DNA of 60,000 bases from Mesostigma viride. Its lineage: Eukaryota > Streptophyta > Mesostigmatophyceae > Mesostigmatales > Mesostigmataceae. The stretch is from NCBI GenBank assembly GCA_009746045.1, contig RPFO01000079.1:881285-941284 (forward strand). The letters are read 5' to 3'. Below, in pieces: positions 34,231 through 43,564 of the stretch. Made by a program: the position numbers and the translations under genes. Position 1 is the stretch's first letter. Every line of letters starts with the position of its first letter. The notes below the pieces were generated by a model, which had not been told where the DNA came from, did not search any database, and saw only the letters and a program-made list of their open reading frames with translations.

Positions 34231-35511
34231 ATGTCAGGAAGCGCAAGATGCAAATCCATCGAGATAAACGCGGTGGATGGAAATGATTACGTCATCTCTG
34301 CGACGAACGGGGAGTTCAGCATCGCGTCCAAAGACCCTGATACGTCGCTAGAGACCCCCGTGTTGATCAACTCGGAGGGAGTCACCACGATCATAGGGAA
34401 TCTGACGGTCACGAACGGGTGGGCGATATACGGCCACGAACTCACAGATCTCCAGGACTGGACGAACTGGGTCCCGTCTATCACATCTTCAAACGCTCGC
34501 AATCTGACGATACGGACAGCCAAGTATATGGTAATAAACAAACTCGTGACCATTCAATTGGACGCAGATGTCTACGTAGGCCCGCTGGCAAATTGGCGTT
34601 TCGAGAACAGCGCGGCGGACGACGGGCCGAACGCGTACACGGGCACGCTCCGAGGGACGAGCACGTACGACAGCACCGTCGCGAACGTAGGCGCGAGGTC
34701 GTTGAAGGTGGTAGACAGCACGGGCGGTTTCGATATCGATTACGCGGCTCTGAAGACGGCGTTGGCAGCCGACTTTACGATCTCGTGCAGGTTCTACACG
34801 ACGAACAACGCGACACAGAACCAGGTCGTTCTTTCGGTAGGTGACCTGACGTTCCATCTCGCGTACAACTACAACGGCAATGGCAAGCTGTGTTTCTTCG
34901 ACAGGGGCAACGCGACATCGTACACATCCGCAACGTGGACACCGACTGCCAACACGTGGTACCACGTGATCGTTGTCCGCCAGAACGGTCTCGTGTCGAT
35001 GTACGCCGCCCCGACGGCCAAGGAGTGGGCCTCGTTCGTGTCCTTGGCAGTGTCGAACAACCCTGGAGGGACAGTCCAGACACCCTCAGGGACATTGAGA
35101 ATAGGTCAGAGGGCGGGAACGAGCGAGTTCATGAACGGGTATCTGGACGATTTCGCGATCTACGACGCCGCGTTGCCGTCGGACTTTTTGGCCCGATTGG
35201 CAGGAAAGTCCGCGTCTGCCACGGGGGTGTACTCCATCAGTATGGGACTGCCGAGTGGCATCACCCCAGCGACCGTAGCAAGTTCGCGGTTCACAGGGAC
35301 CAAGATTGCGGGAACGAACCTTCTCCATAGCTGGGTGACGGAAAACTCGGGACTGGTGTTTTCCATAAACAACGAACTCGCGATCCGCGGAAACGCGGCC
35401 GCGGAAGGCGTCATCGACCCTTCGTCCGGGAACGTGTTGACGATTCGAACAGAACACTTGCTGCCTGGCACGTGGACGTTGAGAGGAAACATGACGTTCG
35501 TAAAGGTTTAA
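34231..35511 (+). CDS. LamG/concanavalin A-like lectin-fold protein
   Basis: 426 residues. N-terminal ~100 residues resemble appendage base segments (VTTIIGNLTVTNGW), then a LamG-like jelly-roll at about 115-310 (LANWRFENSAADDGPNAYTG ... FTISCRFYT ... NTWYHVIVVRQNGLVSMYA ... GYLDDFAIYDAALPSDFL), then a C-terminal beta domain. LamG-like domains bind glycans or proteins; here it could mediate host-surface attachment, an inference supported by the phage-like neighbour and by the related giant protein at 53,565. No anchor or signal peptide. Confidence 0.75.
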   Translation: MSGSARCKSIEINAVDGNDYVISATNGEFSIASKDPDTSLETPVLINSEGVTTIIGNLTVTNGWAIYGHELTDLQDWTNWVPSITSSNARNLTIRTAKYMVINKLVTIQLDADVYVGPLANWRFENSAADDGPNAYTGTLRGTSTYDSTVANVGARSLKVVDSTGGFDIDYAALKTALAADFTISCRFYTTNNATQNQVVLSVGDLTFHLAYNYNGNGKLCFFDRGNATSYTSATWTPTANTWYHVIVVRQNGLVSMYAAPTAKEWASFVSLAVSNNPGGTVQTPSGTLRIGQRAGTSEFMNGYLDDFAIYDAALPSDFLARLAGKSASATGVYSISMGLPSGITPATVASSRFTGTKIAGTNLLHSWVTENSGLVFSINNELAIRGNAAAEGVIDPSSGNVLTIRTEHLLPGTWTLRGNMTFVKV

Positions 35512-35566
35512 TTGGCTCGCTTGCCGGTGCCGAATATGTGTGTGATGCTCCTATCAGACGGCCGAG

Positions 35567-36625
35567 ATGGATTCCCACGAGGTGTGGAGTTTGGTGGTGC
35601 CCCTGATGGACGTCGATGATCTGTGGAACGCAGAGGCCGCGTTCGTTAACACGACCGTTCGGTCGGTCATCAACGAGGAGATTGACCACAGAAGGGCCGA
35701 AGTGAGAACCGCGTTGGGCGGGTGCGTGGATGCGATTCGACAAGATCTCGTGGCTTGTCGTCCATCCCTCGGCAGTGTGGAAGCGTTCAAGACAAGGGCT
35801 GCGATGTATTTCGACTCGAATGCTTGTAAACGCGTAGGACGCCGCACAGACGAGCTGTCGTACGTGGATATGATCATGACGGCGTGCGCGAACGACCTTG
35901 CCATTGACTCGTTCACGTCGATGCACATGGCCGCGGGGAAGACGCTCCTCGGGATCGACACGACCGAACGAAGTCCCGAGAGAGCGCCCCAAATGCCGTG
36001 TCTGACTCGGTTGGCGTGCATGATCGTGGAAGCGGACGAGAACACTCGATTCACTCGTCTCGCGTGGCTGTTTTTGGACGCGATGGGACTCGAGGCCGGT
36101 TCGTTTGTGTTCTTCATCATCACGATGGTCCTGCGAGGCGCGAGTCACACGGTGTACATCCGCACAGGAATAGACATGATACAGCCCCACTTGCGGTTTG
36201 TGTCCTTGCTCGCGTACGTGTGTCATTACCCTCGGTTCCAACCGAAGAAGGACGCGGTGAGATTGATTGTGGCAGAAGGCAGAGCGGACGTCGAAAACGC
36301 GAGAAAGTCGAATTTTAACGCGGACATGGCCAGATCGCTCATGAAGAAACACGGGGTATATGTCGTCATGCGACGGTCCTCGAGACTCGACTATCAGGGG
36401 ATCAGGACGGGGGACTTTGCGCGGTTAGAAGAGTGGAAGGCGAACATGCGCGCGGTGCTCGAAGAGGCGATGGGACGATACGAAGGCAACCTGCGCCTCG
36501 TTCGCGAGTCCATGCTTCAAAAAGTGCCTGCAAAGATGGCGATCGCGGCGTTGACGGTCGATCCGAAACTGTGCGCGGTCGTCATGAGGACGTACCCGTC
36601 GTTATCTGGCCACGAACGGTTTTGA
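35567..36625 (+). CDS. Unknown helical protein
   Basis: 352 residues, predominantly alpha-helical. The first ~40 residues (VWSLVVPLMDVDDLWNAEAA) faintly recall an F-box; if so it would bind Skp1 of host ubiquitin ligases, but the match is weak. One hydrophobic stretch near residue 185 (FVFFIITMVLRG) may be a buried helix. No enzyme motif. Unique in the window. Confidence 0.55.
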   Translation: MDSHEVWSLVVPLMDVDDLWNAEAAFVNTTVRSVINEEIDHRRAEVRTALGGCVDAIRQDLVACRPSLGSVEAFKTRAAMYFDSNACKRVGRRTDELSYVDMIMTACANDLAIDSFTSMHMAAGKTLLGIDTTERSPERAPQMPCLTRLACMIVEADENTRFTRLAWLFLDAMGLEAGSFVFFIITMVLRGASHTVYIRTGIDMIQPHLRFVSLLAYVCHYPRFQPKKDAVRLIVAEGRADVENARKSNFNADMARSLMKKHGVYVVMRRSSRLDYQGIRTGDFARLEEWKANMRAVLEEAMGRYEGNLRLVRESMLQKVPAKMAIAALTVDPKLCAVVMRTYPSLSGHERF

Positions 36626-36919
36626 GCGGGCCGGAGGGGCCGGGGCGGGGGTCGAGGTCAATGGGAACACTGTTTCTGGGTCATCTGTTCCGTCATCTTC
36701 GGTTGTCATTCGGATCACGGTGGAGAGTAAGAACACTAGCGCCGCCGCTATGGCCGCTACGTCGATCCGCTTGGTCGTAGTGTATGCCACGCTGAATATG
36801 CAAACGATTTTAAACCATTGCTGATTCTGTTTAAACTCGGAGAGCAACACGAATCCGCTCATGGTTCCAAAAATAGAACATACGGCAGTGAGGACGTCCT
36901 TTGCTGCGTCTTGATTCAT
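36602..36919 (-). CDS. Membrane protein with Pro-rich tail
   Basis: 105 residues with hydrophobic segments at about 8-26, 36-46 and 52-68 and an acidic then Pro/Ala-rich C-terminus. Its last eight codons overlap the end of the convergent gene. Unknown family. The 225-base gap that follows (36,920-37,144) shows an AT-rich patch and no gene. Confidence 0.55.
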   Translation of the reverse strand: MNQDAAKDVLTAVCSIFGTMSGFVLLSEFKQNQQWFKIVCIFSVAYTTTKRIDVAAIAAALVFLLSTVIRMTTEDDGTDDPETVFPLTSTPAPAPPARSKPFVAR

Positions 36920-37144
36920 GCGTAGGGGTACTTAACGTAACGTGGAGGAGATTTTTTGAGGGCATGGAGCCTGACACGGTGTTTTATTTATAATTTAAAA
37001 TTTCATTGCAAGTTTCTGGCAAGGGGGAAATCAGATACTACACTGTCACATGTCATCATAAAAATCGTCTCGAGCGGCGGCGTCACGGCGCTCGCGTTCA
37101 CAACCGTGTATGAGACCGAACTGCGCGTGATGGTCGGAATATAC

Positions 37145-37756
37145 CTAGAATCTGTCCACGCCATACACCCTCTTCATATACGCCATGTTGTGTCCAGTGG
37201 CCACCTCGCACGCCATGTCTTCCAGGAACGCCATCATGCCCTTCACCTGTTCCTTGGGGAGGATAGAGGCCACGAAATCGCCGAGTTGGTTATATGCTTC
37301 ATCGCGGACTTCACGCTCACTTCCCGGCATAGCCCGCGCCACTCGCTCCTGAACGGGCAACTCTTTTTGTTTGGTCGCTGGTTGTTTGGCCCATTCGACG
37401 ACTTTATCAACGAGCTTGGCGTGGATCCACACGCCTCGCTCGTCGTTTTGCCCGCCCTTGACGACGTCGATGACTCTGGAACTCCCAATCTCAGGAGACC
37501 TCTCCAGAGCCGATATGAAGGCCTTGGAAGCATCGAGCCTGAACCAGTTGTCAAAGCGCTTCTTCCCGTTGGACGCCGCCGCCACCAAGTCTTGGCCATG
37601 GACCATTTTGTCGCTTTTTCGAACTTTGATTTCCTTGGCTGGATCCACTTCAAACAACGAACAAGGTTTCAACGTGAATGTATGAAAGGCATCGGTGTTG
37701 CTCGCCAAGTTGAACAGCGCGTGGGTGTAATGGGCGCTCCCACGGGCGACCTCCAT
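37145..37756 (-). CDS. KilA-N domain protein, paralogue A
   Basis: 203 residues. KilA-N core at about residues 45-135: KVRKSDKMVHGQDLVAAASN, WFRLDASKAFISALE, DERGVWIHAKLVDKVVEWAK (the GTWVHP-like signature). The C-terminal ~65 residues are helical. The same order and several identical motifs (HGQDLVAAAS versus NGQDLVAAAS) occur in the neighbouring gene, so the two arose by duplication. A CATAAAAGGGTCTCGA promoter lies ~45 bases upstream and is nearly identical to that of the 51,119 gene. Likely a DNA-binding regulator. Confidence 0.8.
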   Translation of the reverse strand: MEVARGSAHYTHALFNLASNTDAFHTFTLKPCSLFEVDPAKEIKVRKSDKMVHGQDLVAAASNGKKRFDNWFRLDASKAFISALERSPEIGSSRVIDVVKGGQNDERGVWIHAKLVDKVVEWAKQPATKQKELPVQERVARAMPGSEREVRDEAYNQLGDFVASILPKEQVKGMMAFLEDMACEVATGHNMAYMKRVYGVDRF

Positions 37757-37802
37757 GGCTGGGTAGCGCCGGTCAATGTGTTCCTTGGTTGAGTCGAGAC
37801 CC

Positions 37803-37809
37803 TTTTATG
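37803..37809 (-). promoter_or_regulatory. TATA-like box with GGGTCTCGA tail
   Basis: On the minus strand CATAAAAGGGTCTCGA. The 13-base AAAAGGGTCTCGA part is shared exactly with the promoter at 51,094, which points to a common factor or core promoter. Confidence 0.6.
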
Positions 37810-37847
37810 CCCTTCCCTGCCGAGCCGTGACGTCAGCGTATCAGCGG

Positions 37848-38501
37848 TCAAAACGGGTTCAATACGTCATACAGATCCTCGTCGAAATCCAGGTCGATGT
37901 CCAACCCTTCACAGACTTCTTCGATGATCTCCAGTTGTCTCTTACTCACATCGCCATTCCGAAATATGAACAGGCGCTGTCTGTGTCCCGGAAAGTCGCG
38001 ACCGTGCTCGAGGAGTTTACCAACTCCAGACATAAAATCCTTCGCTTCTTTCACGTCCACGATCACGGGAGGGTCATGAGCGATGATAAGACTCGCGCCT
38101 AACGGATCGCAATCGCTCACCGACATATCCTTCATAACGCGCGCTCGGACAGACGATTCTGTTTTTTTCTCCTCTGGCGTTCGGGACCATTCGACGATTT
38201 TGTCGACAACTTTCGAATGAAACCACACGCCTCTGTCACCGTGAGGGCCGGTCGTGACAAAGTCCATCACGAGAGGTGAATTCGCTTTATCAGCGGGCAG
38301 GCTCGACTGAAGAGACGTTTGAAGATCAGTCAGGAAGGCAGTTGTTTCCTCGAGACCGAGCCATCGGTACAAACTCTTCGTCCCGTGCGATGCCGCCGCC
38401 ACCAAGTCTTGTCCATTGATCATTTGATCGCGTTTCCTGACTCGAATTTCGCGAGTGTTGTCCACTTGAATCAGAGGGGCGTTTGCACCGTCGGTCGCCA
38501 T
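37848..38501 (-). CDS. KilA-N domain protein, paralogue B
   Basis: 217 residues from the ATG at 38,501; the open frame starts at a TTG at 38,543, but a TATAAAA box at 38,547-38,553 makes the downstream ATG the likely start. KilA-N core: RVRKRDQMINGQDLVAAASH, then YRWLGLEETTAFL, then DRGVWFHSKVVDKIVEWS. The C-terminal part differs from paralogue A: a helical segment and RQRLFIFRNGDVSKRQLEII before an acidic end. Likely a DNA-binding regulator. Confidence 0.8.
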   Translation of the reverse strand: MATDGANAPLIQVDNTREIRVRKRDQMINGQDLVAAASHGTKSLYRWLGLEETTAFLTDLQTSLQSSLPADKANSPLVMDFVTTGPHGDRGVWFHSKVVDKIVEWSRTPEEKKTESSVRARVMKDMSVSDCDPLGASLIIAHDPPVIVDVKEAKDFMSGVGKLLEHGRDFPGHRQRLFIFRNGDVSKRQLEIIEEVCEGLDIDLDFDEDLYDVLNPF

Positions 38502-38546
38502 GGTTGGAAGGACTCGAAACGGGACCTCGTTTCCCATATGCAACGA

Positions 38547-38553
38547 TTTTATA
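38547..38553 (-). promoter_or_regulatory. TATAAAA box of KilA-N paralogue B
   Basis: On the minus strand GGTATAAAATCG, 46 bases before the ATG at 38,501. The same GGTATAA occurs before the 12,737, 16,336 and 16,838 genes. Confidence 0.6.
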
Positions 38554-38737
38554 CCAGAAGTTCTAGAAGGCAGACCCTCAGTCCGCGCCGCGCCAGATAC
38601 TATCAGTGCACAGTGACGTCATTTAGATACGTCCGTACAAATATCAAGTGGAAAAAACGCGACGTGGCGAAAAAGGCTGTCGAGCATCGAGCGCTTGTTT
38701 CGGGGTCATAAATTTGTGATGATATAACAAGACAACC

Positions 38738-41059
38738 ATGAACGACGACTCCCACGCGACGAACGACGCCTCTCATGGTCGTCGTGGTCTTACGCATGCC
38801 ATGGTGAGAGCTCGCAAGCGAGGCCGAGTCGAGAGAAGCCTCTTTGTGGACGACGAAGCCGAAAACGAAGACGAGGTCGAGGATGACGAAGACGACGAGG
38901 AGGACGTCCAGAACGCGCAAAACGCGCATATGGACGACTTCATCGTTTCGGATGCCCCTGAGGACGAGGAGGGGGAGGGTGGCCTTCATCCTGGCCAAAT
39001 CATGCAAGACGACGACGAAGATGAGCCGCAAGGACATCAGCCAACGCCGCCTGGAGATCCCGTTGTTTCATCCCCCCCTCCTCCTGTCTCCGAGGAAGAA
39101 GACGACGAGCCCATCCGGTTTCGCAGAGAGCTGGGGGGAGAAGAAGGTCTTGTGGATTTTGGCGGCATGCTGAAGGCCATGACAAACGAGGAGATTCGCA
39201 GGTACGCAATGCTGGCGGACGAGGCGCTTGCAAAGGCTTCGATGGCTGACATCTTGGCGGACGTGCTCGACCTCGCAAATCGAGCAGACGCACCGCTGGG
39301 GAAGTCGGCTCTGATGGCAGCGTGTTTCTCGCGGGTGGACACTGCGGACATGTCGCTGTACGCCCACGTGGACGCGAGATACGTCCGCGCTCTTTCTCGC
39401 ATCACGAACCTCTGCGGGCAGGTGGACGAGCGAATCATGGAGGACTTGAAACCGTGCATGAACCAGTGCATCTGGCGCATGTTCTCGACCGCGGAGTGCG
39501 TCTCCTGCGCCATCAAGGGCGTTCTTCCGCCGGAAGACTTGAAGAGTCTTCCTAGCTTGATTTCTCGCGTGTTGTCGCTCCCTAAACAGCTGAACGACTT
39601 CCAGTGCCTGATCCTCGTCCTGACCATGCGATGGAGCACGCAAGGATTGCGGAAGGGGAGCGATCCCACTGACACGGGAGTGTACCAGCGCGCCATGACG
39701 CCAGAGGGGCACGACACGCATTTCTGGACGAAGATCTGCACAGTGGAGCAGTGGGTGAACAAGGAGTGCACGTTGGGCCGCACGGCGTCATGGGGACTGG
39801 CGAGCAAGGACGGAGGCGTCCGCAAACGCGTGGCGGATTGGATCACTGAGTCGGCGGAAACCGATTTCCCAGTCAGGCCTAGAGACAGGCACGTGTTCGC
39901 GTTTCGGAACGGGATTTACAAATGCGACACGGACGAGTTCTTCGCGTACCCCGCAACCGGCCTGTCACAGGACGTGGGAGCGTGTCGATACTTCGACAAT
40001 GTGGACATGGACGAGACCTTGTTCGAAGACGACGGGTTCAAGGGCGAGTTCGACGACGGGGAGTGGTTCGACATTCCGAGCGACGCCATTGACAAGATCC
40101 TCAACGATCAGGGATTTCCCGAGGATGTCCAGCGTCCGTACTGGGCTCTCGCGGTGGGCAGGATGCTGTACAATCTCAGGGAGATGGACCGGTTCGAGGT
40201 CATGATATTCCTGAAGGGTATCGCTGGGTCCGGAAAGTCGACCCTGGTGCACATCCTCGAGCACATTTACGGTCTGGACGCCGGCGTCCTTTCCAACAAC
40301 ATCGAGCCTCTCTTCGGTCTCTCCCAGCTGAAGGAGAAGTACGTGATCATCAGCTACGAGTTGAACGACAAGTTCTCTCTGACGCAGTCGGAATGGCTGT
40401 CGCTGGTGAGCGGGGAGACGATGGCGTTGGCGGAGAAACACAAGTACGCCTCTCGCGTGCCATGGACGTCTCCGTTCTTGGCCGCCGGCAACCGCCTGTT
40501 CTGCCAGGCGGACAACGCCAGCCAGATCACTCGGCGTCTGATCCTGTTCCCGTTCGACAACAAGCCCACTGGCAAGCTGGACCCGCGGATGGAAGAACGC
40601 ATCTCGCAGAACATCGGCAGGGTCATCGTCAAGGGCAACCGCGCCTACCACTCTCTTGTGCGCAAGGCTTCCGACGGCGCTTTGATCGATTTCCTCCCCG
40701 AATGGTTCACGGAGTGCCGCCGACGCGCGCAGGAGTCATCGAATCCCCTCTACACGTTCCTGAACAACGTCTCGTGGGTGGAGGTGGATCTCGAGCACAA
40801 TTACACGCCATGGGAGGAGTTCCAGAAGCGGTTCAACGACTGGAACAGGCAGAGAGATCCGCGGTCTCGCATCGTGTTCGAGGAGGACTTTTACAAGCAC
40901 GTGTTCACCGAGTTCAAGCTGAAGCTCGTGTTCCAAAAGGTGTGGAAGGTGTACCCCCTCGACCAGGAGGGGGCGGACAGGCCGACGAAGAAGAAGGCGT
41001 TCTGGCTGTACGGCGTGGACTTCGCCAACGAGAACGCGGTTCCTCCGAACAGCGATTAG
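38738..41059 (+). CDS. D5-like SF3 helicase (replicative helicase)
   Basis: 773 residues. The N-terminal ~125 residues are acidic and disordered. The middle (~150-430) corresponds to the D5 N-terminal region, and the C-terminal half is a superfamily 3 helicase: Walker A FLKGIAGSGKSTLVHI near residue 494, Walker B KYVIISYELND near 535, motif C SPFLAAGNRLFC near 580, then the arginine-finger region. SF3 helicases form hexamers that unwind DNA at viral origins. I see no primase catalytic motif in the N-terminal half (no DxD with the H motif); the primase is encoded separately at 48,900. A core gene of giant viruses. Confidence 0.88.
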   Translation: MNDDSHATNDASHGRRGLTHAMVRARKRGRVERSLFVDDEAENEDEVEDDEDDEEDVQNAQNAHMDDFIVSDAPEDEEGEGGLHPGQIMQDDDEDEPQGHQPTPPGDPVVSSPPPPVSEEEDDEPIRFRRELGGEEGLVDFGGMLKAMTNEEIRRYAMLADEALAKASMADILADVLDLANRADAPLGKSALMAACFSRVDTADMSLYAHVDARYVRALSRITNLCGQVDERIMEDLKPCMNQCIWRMFSTAECVSCAIKGVLPPEDLKSLPSLISRVLSLPKQLNDFQCLILVLTMRWSTQGLRKGSDPTDTGVYQRAMTPEGHDTHFWTKICTVEQWVNKECTLGRTASWGLASKDGGVRKRVADWITESAETDFPVRPRDRHVFAFRNGIYKCDTDEFFAYPATGLSQDVGACRYFDNVDMDETLFEDDGFKGEFDDGEWFDIPSDAIDKILNDQGFPEDVQRPYWALAVGRMLYNLREMDRFEVMIFLKGIAGSGKSTLVHILEHIYGLDAGVLSNNIEPLFGLSQLKEKYVIISYELNDKFSLTQSEWLSLVSGETMALAEKHKYASRVPWTSPFLAAGNRLFCQADNASQITRRLILFPFDNKPTGKLDPRMEERISQNIGRVIVKGNRAYHSLVRKASDGALIDFLPEWFTECRRRAQESSNPLYTFLNNVSWVEVDLEHNYTPWEEFQKRFNDWNRQRDPRSRIVFEEDFYKHVFTEFKLKLVFQKVWKVYPLDQEGADRPTKKKAFWLYGVDFANENAVPPNSD

Positions 41060-41110
41060 ATGTAAAGAGTGTGAAAAGCTTTTATTAAATTTCATGATGA
41101 TTAATAATAA

Positions 41111-41398
41111 ATGACATCGATTGCACTCGCCCATCCGTATTGGTCACGTCCACGAATGGCGTACGCCCCGCCGGTGAAGACCTACCCACCCCCCGTGGGC
41201 CAATGGGGGGGCGTGAACTACGCCGAACCGCAAGGGGCTGTCCGCGGCGCTTGCATGTACGCGAACCAGGCGTTTTGTAGACTAGGCATCCGAGAACAGA
41301 CCCCGCAGGGCATGCTAGAGGTGGCAAATTCTGTGTTGCTAGGTCTCATTCTGTTGTGGATGTTAGAAGTCGTTGGTTCCTTACGCAAGCTTGGTTAG
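41111..41398 (+). CDS. Small single-pass membrane protein with Pro/Tyr-rich N-terminus
   Basis: 95 residues: N-terminal Pro/Tyr/Gly-rich segment with a Cys pair (CMYANQAFC), then one hydrophobic helix near residues 73-90 (SVLLGLILLWMLEVVG). Upstream AT-rich ATTAATAATAAATG. Probably a virion membrane protein; no family recognised. Converges with the next gene, overlapping by ~18 bases. Confidence 0.55.
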   Translation: MTSIALAHPYWSRPRMAYAPPVKTYPPPVGQWGGVNYAEPQGAVRGACMYANQAFCRLGIREQTPQGMLEVANSVLLGLILLWMLEVVGSLRKLG

Positions 41399-41767
41399 AT
41401 TGAACCGGACTTTGCGAGTGATGTCGATAGTTCGCTGACTCGGCGTGCTTTTTTTCTCCGGCTTGGTGTGGCTCTTCGTAGGCGCCATCCCCCATTCCAT
41501 GTAGAGATGGTTCGTTCCTACGATCTTGACGCGGAACCCTTTCCTCGCGAACCCTTTGCCGACCTTGCGCACGACGGCGCGGACGTCGTAGATAGGTAAT
41601 CCGAATTGGTACGTCGGAACGGTGTACAGCAGCGACGTCTGTCCTTGGGACGCCGTCGAACGTATGCACGTTTCCACGGCTCGCGTGATCTTGTCTTCGA
41701 CCATCCGTCTCCCGGACTGCGACGCTTTCACGAGGTCATATGCGTTCGCCGCGCTCAGACGAGACAT
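41381..41767 (-). CDS. Short protein resembling a widespread giant-virus family
   Basis: 128 residues from the ATG at 41,767; the upstream open frame is antisense to the next gene. The YTVPTYQFGLPIYDVRAVVR and KGFARKGFRVKIVGTNHLYM segments match a short family seen in many giant viruses (pattern T-Y-x-V-P-x-F-x-x-G-x-P-x-Y-D, followed by a Gly-Phe-x-V motif and an aromatic core). I recall it as one of the DUF57xx families but am not sure of the number. C-terminus basic. Function unknown in the family. Confidence 0.6.
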   Translation of the reverse strand: MSRLSAANAYDLVKASQSGRRMVEDKITRAVETCIRSTASQGQTSLLYTVPTYQFGLPIYDVRAVVRKVGKGFARKGFRVKIVGTNHLYMEWGMAPTKSHTKPEKKSTPSQRTIDITRKVRFNLTKLA

Positions 41768-41799
41768 CACGTTAATATAAGGCTGTATTAAATAAGAGG

Positions 41800-42348
41800 A
41801 TGGACGCGGAACCAGAGTCCAACGCGATCCTGACCGTACGAGGGTATCCTGGCCTGTTCGTGATCGATTTTCCGTTCCAATGGTCATGGTCCCACGTGGC
41901 AAAATCGATTCAGTCGCCGACGCTGTTCGACATCCTCGCGCCAAAACACAACCTTCCGTACCGTGGCCGCGGAGTGGGAGTCTACGTGTCCAACGACTCG
42001 CGGAAGGAGAACAATTCGACCGCCTCGCTGATCACGGGGATGCAGGTGGATGCGGACATGTTGTTCGTCAAGACGGAAGATTCGGACGACGCGCCCACGA
42101 AGACGGTGCGATTCACGTCGGAAGACATCGTTTCCATGCTTCGACTTTCGCCACCTGTGTGGGTGGACGCCGTGTGTGGCCAGACGATAGTCAGAGACAT
42201 GCCGGCGTGCAGAGGGTGCGGAAAGAAGTACAAGGTCATGCCGTCGGACACGGACACGTGCGAGTGCGCCTACTCGTCTTCCTTGATAGGCTCGACGGAT
42301 GAGACGCCGCCCTCGATAATGACGGAATTGGGCACTGCGCCCTCCTGA
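41800..42348 (+). CDS. Unknown protein with C-terminal zinc ribbon
   Basis: 182 residues. Residues 10-125 look like a compact alpha/beta domain. Residues ~132-160 have CRGCGKKYK and TDTCECAY, enough Cys for a zinc ribbon. The last ~26 codons overlap the convergent DUF5832-like gene by 79 bases. No family recognised. Possible nucleic-acid contact through the ribbon. Confidence 0.6.
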   Translation: MDAEPESNAILTVRGYPGLFVIDFPFQWSWSHVAKSIQSPTLFDILAPKHNLPYRGRGVGVYVSNDSRKENNSTASLITGMQVDADMLFVKTEDSDDAPTKTVRFTSEDIVSMLRLSPPVWVDAVCGQTIVRDMPACRGCGKKYKVMPSDTDTCECAYSSSLIGSTDETPPSIMTELGTAPS

Positions 42349-42989
42349 ATGTCTCCGGCCTCTCCTCTCGCTCCCGCCTCCTTGCTCTCTTGAATCCTCC
42401 GCTGGTTGAACTCCTTCGTCTTCAGCCTGTCCGTATGATACTTGCCCATGATCTTTTCGAGACGCTCGTCGATGTACCGATGCTTGATTCCGGCGCGGAT
42501 GTCGTCCGGGATCGGTAGGACAAGCCAATTGTACATGGAGACGACGAAGATGTCGAAGTTCGGGTCGGCGTCCATGATCTTCTGGGCGTGCTCCTCTGCC
42601 GCCTCGATGGTGTCGAACGCGCCGCGGACTTTCAGCGCCATGTGGTTGGCAAAGGGGGGGACGACCATGCTTACGACCGCGAATGTCTGACCTGGAATGT
42701 GTATGTTCGACGGATCCTCCTTGGCGTCGACGACTACCTGCTTCTCCACGAGTTCAGCGACGTCCGCTGTCTCCACCGGCTTGGAAACGGGCTTGAGACT
42801 TGTATCCGGCTCTATCACGATGGCGGGGGACGCGGAAGGGACGGCCTGTGTTTCCCCTGGCATCCGCCCCGTCTTCTGGTACTCGAGATGTTCCTCCTCC
42901 GAGAGGACGATCGGCGCCCCCGCGCTGACGTTCATAAGCTTCCCAGGAGCAGGAGAGGAACTCATTGTATCGGCAACACTACGGGTCAT
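42270..42989 (-). CDS. DUF5832-like giant-virus protein
   Basis: 239 residues. The core (residues ~100-190: TFAVVSMVVPPFANHMALKV, then RGAFDTIEAAEEHAQKI, then FDIFVVSMYNWLVLPIPDD) matches a family found in most giant-virus lineages, in which a V-S-x-V-x-P motif is followed by K-x-R-G-x-F-D and F-D-I-x-V-x-x-M-x-x-W. N-terminal ~95 residues are Pro/Ser-rich and disordered, C-terminal 50 are charged. Function unknown; the family is a virion component in some viruses. Overlaps the convergent gene by 79 bases. Confidence 0.7.
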   Translation of the reverse strand: MTRSVADTMSSSPAPGKLMNVSAGAPIVLSEEEHLEYQKTGRMPGETQAVPSASPAIVIEPDTSLKPVSKPVETADVAELVEKQVVVDAKEDPSNIHIPGQTFAVVSMVVPPFANHMALKVRGAFDTIEAAEEHAQKIMDADPNFDIFVVSMYNWLVLPIPDDIRAGIKHRYIDERLEKIMGKYHTDRLKTKEFNQRRIQESKEAGARGEAGDIQEGAVPNSVIIEGGVSSVEPIKEDE

Positions 42990-43015
42990 TTTTTTTAGGT
43001 CGCGTCGAACGCGCG

Positions 43016-43525
43016 CTAAGGGTCTATGATCCGATCAATGACGATAGGATCTTTGTTGTTCCGCAAGGACTCGACCGTGTACTCCTGGAGCGGGGTGAGG
43101 AAGGATCCGAGCGTGGACTCTCCCAACGCCACCGAGACGAGTCGGTCGAAGTACTCCGAGTTCCTGTAAAAGTCTCTGTCGCGCACCAGTTTCGCCCACA
43201 GATCCTTGTTGAGCTCGGCGATAAGGTCCCACTTATCCTCGCAACTCTTCCTCGTGACGGCGCGTCGTTCGAGCAAGCGGATGTCCTTCCTCGCCTCGTA
43301 CACGGCCTTCGCCTTGTAGATGACGGCGTCGAGAGGCACGTCCGCTTTGAACGCGCACTTGAACTTGAACCGGATGCTGTCGATGTTCGCCGAGGACAAC
43401 AGGTAGCGGTACACGGGATACGATTCCTCGACCAACCGTTTGTCCCCCGTCCTGCCTATGGCGGTCGACGACCCGCCTGTGAAATCCGCGTACGATGCGT
43501 TCGGAGGCACGTTTATAGGGATCAT
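43016..43525 (-). CDS. Unknown protein, alpha-helical
   Basis: 169 residues, soluble, with a helical core (KAVYEARKDIRLLERRAVTR) and a C-terminal YTVESLRNN segment. Its codon style agrees with neighbours. No family recognised. Divergent from the Holliday junction resolvase gene, sharing an AT-rich 39-base spacer. Confidence 0.6.
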   Translation of the reverse strand: MIPINVPPNASYADFTGGSSTAIGRTGDKRLVEESYPVYRYLLSSANIDSIRFKFKCAFKADVPLDAVIYKAKAVYEARKDIRLLERRAVTRKSCEDKWDLIAELNKDLWAKLVRDRDFYRNSEYFDRLVSVALGESTLGSFLTPLQEYTVESLRNNKDPIVIDRIIDP

Positions 43526-43564
43526 GAAGATATGTGTACTATACTACTACGAGGAAAGTTCGCG

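Noticed and set aside
36956-37792. A 278-codon plus-strand frame
   Set aside because: Antisense to the KilA-N paralogue A gene and without domain character.
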